Positions 31,348-36,354 of a stretch of 36,354 bases of DNA are shown in pieces. Location of the stretch: the IMG/VR virus record IMGVR_UViG_3300030116_000149, positions 1-36,354 of that record; one strand, written 5' to 3'. The stretch is from a virus. The position numbers were made by a program, and so were the translations under genes. How positions within the stretch are numbered: position 1 is the stretch's first letter; the number at the start of each line of letters is the position of its first letter. The notes under the pieces were generated by a model, which searched no databases, had not been told where the DNA came from, and worked only from the letters and a program-made list of their open reading frames with translations.

Positions 31348-31372
31348 CTTTACTACAAAAGTATGCTATACT
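31344..31372 (+). promoter_or_regulatory. Sigma-70-type promoter for scaffold and capsid genes
   Basis: TTGACT (31344-31349), 17-base spacer, TATACT (31367-31372) with extended TGc. The -35 overlaps the stop codon of the preceding gene. It lies in the only gap of the packaging region and would boost the 84-aa, zinc-ribbon, scaffold and capsid genes, whose products are needed in large amounts. The leader to the ATG at 31402 is about 20-25 bases. Confidence 0.72.
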
Positions 31373-31401
31373 ATAACTGTAGTAATACATAAAGGAAACT
31401 A

Positions 31402-31656
31402 ATGAACACCGAGCTTGAAACTTATTTCAACAACTACAATGAACTCTTCAACTCCGAAGGTTTCAAACAACTCGTGCAAGAGCTTTCTGATAATGCACTA
31501 CGACTAGCTGACATTCAGTCAGTCAAAGATGCAGAGGATCTACACTTTCGTAAAGGCCAAGTTGCCGCTTTAGCTTCTGTAATTAACCTACCTAGCACTA
31601 TTGAAGCTGCTAGAGAGCAAGCAGAAGTTGAAGACGAAGAAGTAGAAGATGTATAA
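31402..31656 (+). CDS. Acidic hypothetical protein before scaffold (84 aa)
   Basis: It starts after AAAGGA, just below the promoter. The protein MNTELETYFNNYNELFNSEG is helical, with a KGQVAALASVINLPSTIE segment and an acidic C-terminus (EVEDEEVEDV). Short proteins with the VINLPSTIE-type patch sit between portal and scaffold in related phages; the function is not known. It overlaps the zinc-ribbon start by 8 bases. Confidence 0.7.
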   Translation: MNTELETYFNNYNELFNSEGFKQLVQELSDNALRLADIQSVKDAEDLHFRKGQVAALASVINLPSTIEAAREQAEVEDEEVEDV

Positions 31657-31876
31657 ATTTTACGACTTTAAGTGCCCTAATGGGCACGTAGTAGAAAAGT
31701 TTGTCCCTAGCGGCACTAGAATCAGTAGGTGCGATTGTGGTGCTGACGGGACACGTATGGTATCTGCTCCGGCTTTTATCCTAGATGGGTCTAGTGGGGA
31801 CTTTCCCGGTAGACACATGAAGTGGGTCAAAGAACACGAAAAGGCAGGCCGCAACAACAACCTCCATAATGACTAA
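31649..31876 (+). CDS. FmdB-type zinc-ribbon protein (75 aa)
   Basis: The pattern YDFKCPNGHVVEKFVPSG followed by ISRCDCGADGTRMVSAPAF is the putative regulatory zinc-ribbon (FmdB-like), with Cys9 and a CDC pair about 20 residues later. It could bind DNA or metal. The C-terminus (GRHMKWVKEHEKAGRNNNLHND) is basic-hydrophilic. It sits in the packaging arm of many marine podoviruses; the function is not shown. It overlaps the previous gene (different frame). Confidence 0.78.
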   Translation: MYKFYDFKCPNGHVVEKFVPSGTRISRCDCGADGTRMVSAPAFILDGSSGDFPGRHMKWVKEHEKAGRNNNLHND

Positions 31877-31893
31877 GATCACGGAGTTTAATC

Positions 31894-32691
31894 ATGTCAA
31901 GAGCAACAATGGTTGACTTGCCTCCTGAAGAGGAACAAGCAGACAACATTGAACCAAACGAAGTAGAAGAGATTCAGCAAGAAGTAGCTGAGCAACCTCA
32001 ACAAGAAGAATCTACCGTACCAGAGAAGTACCAAGGCAAATCATTAGAAGAAGTGGTACAGATGCACCAAGAGGCTGAGAAGCTACTTGGGCGTCAATCA
32101 TCTGAGGTAGGCGAACTTCGTAAAGTTGTGGACGACTTTATTACAAGTCAGTCACAGCAACCAGCACCTCAACAATACGTTGAGCCTGAAGACGATATTG
32201 ACTATTTTACGGACCCTCAAGCAGCAGTTAATCGTGCTATTGAGAATCATCCGAAGATCAAAGAAGCTCAAGAGTACACTGCTCAATACAAGAAGCAGAC
32301 ATCTCTTGCGATGCTAAACAGCAAACACCCGGACATGCAGGACATCCTAAAAGATCCTAAGTTTGCTGACTGGATCAAAGATTCTAAGATCAGGACTCAG
32401 TTGTTTGTAGAAGCTGACCAGCAGTACAATGCTGAAGCTGCTGACGAACTCTTTACTCTCTGGAAGGAGCGTAAAAACATCGCACAGCAGACCGCTGCGG
32501 TTGAAAAACAGTCGCGGAAGCAACAACTTAAGGCAGCTAACACAGGCAATGCACGAGGCAGTGCTGAAGGTAGTCGTAAGAAAGTTTATCGCAGGGCCGA
32601 CATTATTAAACTTATGAGAACAGACCCTGAGCGTTACCAAGCTTTATCAGAAGAAATCTTGAAAGCATACGCAGAGGGTCGAGTCAAATAA
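31894..32691 (+). CDS. Capsid scaffolding protein
   Basis: This 265-residue protein is very acidic at its start (PPEEEQADNIEPNEVEEIQQE) and charged and helical throughout, with a PEKYQGKSLEEVVQMHQEAEKLLGRQSSEVGELR segment typical of T7-like scaffold (gp9). The C-terminus is basic (SRKKVYRRADIIKLMRTDPERYQALSEEILKAYAEGRVK), as required to bind the coat protein. It directly precedes the major capsid gene after 20 bases. It is assembled inside the prohead and removed. Confidence 0.9.
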   Translation: MSRATMVDLPPEEEQADNIEPNEVEEIQQEVAEQPQQEESTVPEKYQGKSLEEVVQMHQEAEKLLGRQSSEVGELRKVVDDFITSQSQQPAPQQYVEPEDDIDYFTDPQAAVNRAIENHPKIKEAQEYTAQYKKQTSLAMLNSKHPDMQDILKDPKFADWIKDSKIRTQLFVEADQQYNAEAADELFTLWKERKNIAQQTAAVEKQSRKQQLKAANTGNARGSAEGSRKKVYRRADIIKLMRTDPERYQALSEEILKAYAEGRVK

Positions 32692-32711
32692 TCTAAAGGA
32701 GATTGTGACTA

Positions 32712-33695
32712 ATGGCTACTGCTACATATCCCGGTGCAGCGGGTAATACTGCTAAAACAGAAGCAGCAACTTTTATTCCAGAAATCTGGAGTGACGAGAT
32801 TATTGCTTCTTACCAGAAAAACCTTAAGATGGCTCCACTTGTCAAGAAGCTTGCTATGTCAGGCAAGAAGGGCGACAAGATCCATATCCCTAAGCCGACT
32901 CGTGGCGATGCAAATGCGAAAGCTGCTGACACTGCAGTAACGATCATTGCGAACACTGAGTCAGAACTGACTATCGACATCGATCGTCATTTTGAGTATT
33001 CACGACTCATCGAGGACATCGTTGAAGTACAGGCTCTCAACAGCCTCCGTCAGTTCTACACTGAAGACGCTGGATACGCTCTGGCTGTCAAAGTCGATAC
33101 TGACCTCCACTCTGCTGGTACTGGTTTCGGCAACGGCGGTTCAATTGTGTTCTCTGGTTCAGTAGCTCCTACTGACTACCAGCACACTGGCTGCTTCTTC
33201 AATGACAACGGCACTACGACTCAGTACACCGACGACACGATTGTCGCTGCTGACGTATTTACCGATGCGTTCTTCCGTGACATGATCCAGAAGTTGGATG
33301 ACAACAACGTACCGATGGAAGATCGCGTACTTGTAATTCCTCCTTCTGTCCGTAACACGATTATGGGAATTGACCGTTATGTATCTTCTGACTTCGTAAG
33401 TGGTCAGGCTGTACAGTCAGGTCTTATCGGTAACTTGTACGGTGTAGACATCTATGTGTCTGCTAACTGTGCAACGATTGAAGCTGCTGCTGACAACACA
33501 GCATCTTCAGTTGACACTCGTGCTGCTATGCTCTTCCACAGAGACGCTATTGTCCTCGCTGAGCAGTTATCAGTACGTTCACAAACCCAGTACAAGCAGG
33601 AATACTTGTCAACGCTGTACACGGCTGACTGCCTCTACGGTGTTCAGGTATATCGTCCTGAAGCTGGTTTCGTACTCGCTATTGCTGAAGCGTAA
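32712..33695 (+). CDS. Major capsid protein
   Basis: The 327-residue protein follows AAAGGAG. It has capsid-type segments: FIPEIWSDEIIASYQKNLKMAPLVKKLAM at the N-terminus, KIHIPKPTRGD, then HFEYSRLIEDIVEVQALNSLRQFYTEDAGYALAVKVD (a long helix), and a C-terminal YGVQVYRPEAGFVLAIAEA. Its size and style agree with the HK97-fold coat of marine podoviruses. It lies after the scaffold, as expected, and is followed by a terminator-like hairpin. Confidence 0.92.
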   Translation: MATATYPGAAGNTAKTEAATFIPEIWSDEIIASYQKNLKMAPLVKKLAMSGKKGDKIHIPKPTRGDANAKAADTAVTIIANTESELTIDIDRHFEYSRLIEDIVEVQALNSLRQFYTEDAGYALAVKVDTDLHSAGTGFGNGGSIVFSGSVAPTDYQHTGCFFNDNGTTTQYTDDTIVAADVFTDAFFRDMIQKLDDNNVPMEDRVLVIPPSVRNTIMGIDRYVSSDFVSGQAVQSGLIGNLYGVDIYVSANCATIEAAADNTASSVDTRAAMLFHRDAIVLAEQLSVRSQTQYKQEYLSTLYTADCLYGVQVYRPEAGFVLAIAEA

Positions 33696-33702
33696 CGAAC
33701 AC

Positions 33703-33731
33703 GGGGGTCTTAATCGGCCCCCACCTTTATT
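33703..33731 (+). terminator. Terminator-like hairpin after the capsid gene
   Basis: GGGGG (33703-33707) and CCCCC (33718-33722) form a 5-bp GC stem around a 10-base loop, followed by a T-rich ACCTTTATT. It sits just after the capsid stop, where T7 also carries a terminator. The U-run is weak, so it is probably an attenuator that lowers transcription into the fibre genes rather than stopping it. Confidence 0.55.
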
Positions 33732-33748
33732 CCTAGCTGGAGCAACGT

Positions 33749-34930
33749 ATGGGTATCTTTAGAGGTACAGGAGGTACTGGTGACGCTACTACAGACGCAG
33801 TAGCTTCACAGGTTGGTACAGATGCCGCCACTGCTTCAGCTAAAGCTAATGCTGCAGCCAGTTCAGCTACAGATGCAGCTAACTCGGCTACAGCAGCAGC
33901 TACAAGTGAAACTAATGCTGCAACGTCAGCAACTAACGCATCGACTTCGGCCACTAATGCTTCTACGAGTGCAACCAATGCATCAACCAGTGCGACCAAC
34001 GCAGCCACTAGTGCCACCAGTGCATCCGGTAGTGCGACTACGGCTACAACAAAAGCAACCGAAGCGGCGACTTCCGCGACCAATGCAGCAACCAGTGCAA
34101 CCACCGCAACAACCAAAGCCTCCGAAGCAGCCACTAGCGCAACTAGTGCTGCAACTTCTGCGACCAGTTCTTCAACGTCTGCAACAAATGCTGCAACGTC
34201 AGCTACCAACGCTTCAACCTCCGCAACCAATGCATCTAACAGTGCAACAGCGGCAGCAACTAGCGCAACAGCGGCTGAAGCAGCAAAGGACGCAATCGAC
34301 GGACTCTACTTAGGCGCACAGTCGTCCAACCCAACGGTAGACGGTAATGGCGCTGCGTTGACTGTAGGTGACTGGTACTTTAACACTTCTGACAATACCA
34401 CTCGTATCTATGACGGTTCTTCATGGAATACGATTAACCCTGACCTTGTGGGTGACTCATCGCCACAATTGGGTGGTAACTTAGACCTGAACAGTAGGAA
34501 CATTACTGGCACAGGTAATCTAAACATCACTGGTAACATTGTTCTGTCCGGTACTGTGGATGGACGTGACGTTGCTGCTGATGGGACTAAGTTAGACGGT
34601 ATAGAAGCATCTGCTACGGCAGACCAAACAGCAGCAGAGATCAGAACACTTGTGGACTCTGCTTCTGACTCTAATGTGTTTACTGATGCTGACCACACTA
34701 AGTTAGACGGAATAGAAGCAGCAGCAGACGTAACGGACACAGCTAACGTAACTGCAGCTGGCGCTCTGATGGACTCAGAGGTCACTAACTTAGCACAGGT
34801 CAAAGCATTTAGCTCCAGTGACTACGCTACTGCTGCACAGGGCGCACTAGCAGACTCAGCATTACAATCAAACTCAACACTTAACGCAAGTAACATGACA
34901 ACAGGTACGCTCTCAGGCGGCACATACTAA
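33749..34930 (+). CDS. Tail fibre-like protein with Ser/Ala/Thr heptad repeats (393 aa)
   Basis: Residues about 25-175 consist of seven-residue repeats of the SATNAST type. They are predicted as a trimeric coiled coil or a beta-helix stalk, with changing codons between copies. Then a fibre-type region follows: TVGDWYFNTSDNTTRIYDGSSW, and two DxTKLDGIEA-type repeats near 275 and 310. It ends TGTLSGGTY, matching the 77-aa protein at 8179-8412. It starts after TGGAG. It likely forms the shaft that carries the distal fibre encoded next. Confidence 0.8.
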   Translation: MGIFRGTGGTGDATTDAVASQVGTDAATASAKANAAASSATDAANSATAAATSETNAATSATNASTSATNASTSATNASTSATNAATSATSASGSATTATTKATEAATSATNAATSATTATTKASEAATSATSAATSATSSSTSATNAATSATNASTSATNASNSATAAATSATAAEAAKDAIDGLYLGAQSSNPTVDGNGAALTVGDWYFNTSDNTTRIYDGSSWNTINPDLVGDSSPQLGGNLDLNSRNITGTGNLNITGNIVLSGTVDGRDVAADGTKLDGIEASATADQTAAEIRTLVDSASDSNVFTDADHTKLDGIEAAADVTDTANVTAAGALMDSEVTNLAQVKAFSSSDYATAAQGALADSALQSNSTLNASNMTTGTLSGGTY

Positions 34931-34941
34931 AGGGATAAACA

Positions 34942-36354
34942 ATGGCTACAACTATCATAACCAAGTTCGGTTCAGGCGCTCCTGCTGCCTCTGATGTAGT
35001 TCGGGGAGAGCTTGCCGTTGATACAGAAAACAAAAGACTTTACACTGAAAACTCTGTTGGGTCAGTAGTAGAACTGGGGACTAACCCAGCAGCTAATATT
35101 ACATTCGGTGACAATATAAAGGCCATCTTCGGCGCTGGCTCTGACCTACAGATTTATCATGATGGGTCTAATAGCTATGTGGATGACACTGGAACAGGCA
35201 ACTTAATTATAAGAGCTTCTGCCGCAGCTTATATTAATGCTGCTGGTACAAATGCGACTATGGGTGCTTTTGTAAAAGGAGGCGGTGCCTTTCTTTATCA
35301 TAACGGTAATCAGAAATTTACCACCACGTCCACGGGCATCGACGTAACCGGGACGGTGACTGCTGATGGTTTGACTGTGGATGGGGATGTCACAATCAAC
35401 AGCACAACTCTAAAGTTGTCTGGAGATTTCCCAAAAATCCTTTTGGAAGACACGGCGGGTTCAGACCAAGACTCATATATTGTTAACAATGCTAACGGCT
35501 TATTCTTTGGAAAAACCAACACTCCAAGTGCCTCAAACGACATCATTAAACTAGACCTATCTGGTGGCGATATCAGCTTTTTCGACACCTCTGGAAATGC
35601 GGCGGTATTTTTTGATGCCTCTGCTGCGTCGCTAGGCATCGGCACGACGAGTCCTTCGTTTGGATTGTCAGTAGAGTCTGATAATGGTTCAGGTTATGCG
35701 GCGTTATTTAGAAAATCTAGCTCTGACCCCGCTTTAACAATTCAGACCACCAGCAGTATTACGCAGATACAGGGACTTAATAGCGCCTTGAATGCAACCA
35801 ATAATATTGCCATGCAACTTTCAGGCGGCAACGTCGGGATCGGCACGTCGAATCCTTCTGCAACATTAGCCTTAGATAAAAACACTGGCTCACAACATAG
35901 AGCATTAGATCTAGAAAACAACAGCATTACTTATTCAATGTATGTTGACCAAGATAACTCCATCACTAATTCTTGGTCGCTTTTTGATACTACAAACTCT
36001 CAAACAGCATTGCGTTATTTGCCTTCTAGTTCAGGCTACTGGCAGTTTTACACCAACGATAGTGAACGCATGCGTATCGGATCGGATGGCTCAATTTTAA
36101 AAGTCTCTGGCAGCAACGCAACCTTACCTGCAATATCAACCTCACTAATCGAAGGTGAAGTTAGAGGATCAGAAAACGCTGTTACAGCACAGGACAGCGG
36201 GATTCTAAGGCTATCAGCAGGCGGTGGTACAACAATCGGAGTCAAGGCCGGTATCGACATCTTCCGTGGCGCTACGGACGGCTCGTTGATACGTATGTTT
36301 ACTAGTGGCCAGGAGCGCATCAGGCTGGATCAAAACGGCAACTTGCTGGTGGGG
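34942..36354 (+). CDS. Tail fibre protein, N-terminal part (continues at 1-825)
   Basis: It starts after AAGGGAT and runs off the window end; the in-phase continuation is at 1-825. It begins TIITKFGSGAPAASDVVRGELAVDT, the N-terminal module of many marine phage fibres. It then has repeated short beta modules (SLGIGTTSPSFGLSVESD, NVGIGTSNPSATLALDKN, SERMRIGSDG). Such fibres bind host receptors and change fast. It lies after the shaft protein and before two small hypothetical genes. The whole joined protein is 722 residues. Confidence 0.88.
   Translation, partial: MATTIITKFGSGAPAASDVVRGELAVDTENKRLYTENSVGSVVELGTNPAANITFGDNIKAIFGAGSDLQIYHDGSNSYVDDTGTGNLIIRASAAAYINAAGTNATMGAFVKGGGAFLYHNGNQKFTTTSTGIDVTGTVTADGLTVDGDVTINSTTLKLSGDFPKILLEDTAGSDQDSYIVNNANGLFFGKTNTPSASNDIIKLDLSGGDISFFDTSGNAAVFFDASAASLGIGTTSPSFGLSVESDNGSGYAALFRKSSSDPALTIQTTSSITQIQGLNSALNATNNIAMQLSGGNVGIGTSNPSATLALDKNTGSQHRALDLENNSITYSMYVDQDNSITNSWSLFDTTNSQTALRYLPSSSGYWQFYTNDSERMRIGSDGSILKVSGSNATLPAISTSLIEGEVRGSENAVTAQDSGILRLSAGGGTTIGVKAGIDIFRGATDGSLIRMFTSGQERIRLDQNGNLLVG
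36286..36353. repeat. Terminal direct repeat, right copy (circle join)
   Basis: Identical to positions 1-68. The last base of the window (36354 g) differs from base 69 (t), most likely a sequencing or contig-end error. Frame continuity of the fibre gene across the join argues for a 36,285-bp circle rather than two related genes. Confidence 0.85.

Noticed and set aside
33733-34230. A 165-codon minus-strand frame opposite the stalk repeats
   Set aside because: The product is an Ala/Val repeat mirroring the SATNAST repeat on the other strand; no start signal and an opposite-direction neighbourhood.
1-36354. Temperate lifestyle genes (integrase, excisionase, repressor)
   Set aside because: No tyrosine or serine recombinase motif and no helix-turn-helix repressor was found in any strong frame; the Tyr-type polymerase also argues for a lytic phage.

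Overview
The window is an essentially complete genome of a lytic, podovirus-like tailed phage. The first 68 bases recur exactly at positions 36286-36353, and the tail-fibre reading frame continues in phase across that join. The contig therefore most simply closes into a circle of 36,285 bp. No integrase, repressor, RNA polymerase or tRNA gene was seen. The gene set is a B12-dependent ribonucleotide reductase, ThyX, a T7-type DNA polymerase, primase-helicase, SSB and endonuclease I, a podovirus portal, tail tubular proteins, and collagen-like fibre repeats. It fits marine T7-relative podoviruses infecting a Gram-negative host, possibly the B12-RNR 'cobavirus' type. That lineage assignment is inference.

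Layout. A gene-free control region (about 25397-25935) separates two divergent arms. The left arm is on the minus strand, read from about 25396 down to 14055. It starts with small early genes and a GP88-like cysteine protein, then thyX, a zinc-ribbon protein and a small lipoprotein. Next come SSB, primase-helicase, an HNH nuclease, DNA polymerase, a Cas4/RecB-like nuclease and endonuclease I. It ends with three small genes, one a DUF3310 protein, and the ribonucleotide reductase. The right arm is on the plus strand, from 25936 through the circle join to 14058. It carries small terminase, an M15 peptidase endolysin, large terminase, portal, a run of small very basic proteins, scaffold, major capsid, a terminator-like hairpin and two fibre genes. 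After the join come the fibre C-terminus, a compact membrane-protein (lysis) cassette with a GTA-type holin, a giant acidic repeat protein, two tail tube proteins, and four probable internal or ejection proteins.

How it works together. Host sigma-70 transcription is implied: four near-consensus promoters, each with a 17-base spacer and an extended TGn -10, lie ahead of the key transcription units. Minus-arm genes make dNTPs, prime and unwind DNA, copy it, and process branches and ends. Plus-arm genes package it, build the virion and lyse the cell. The arms collide tail to tail at 14055-14058, where the two stop codons share one CTAG. Most genes overlap by ATGA, TAATG or a few bases, implying translational coupling throughout. 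Several real genes shorter than 60 codons are included (1465-1626, 22486-22617, 24576-24743, 30830-30949, 30930-31106).
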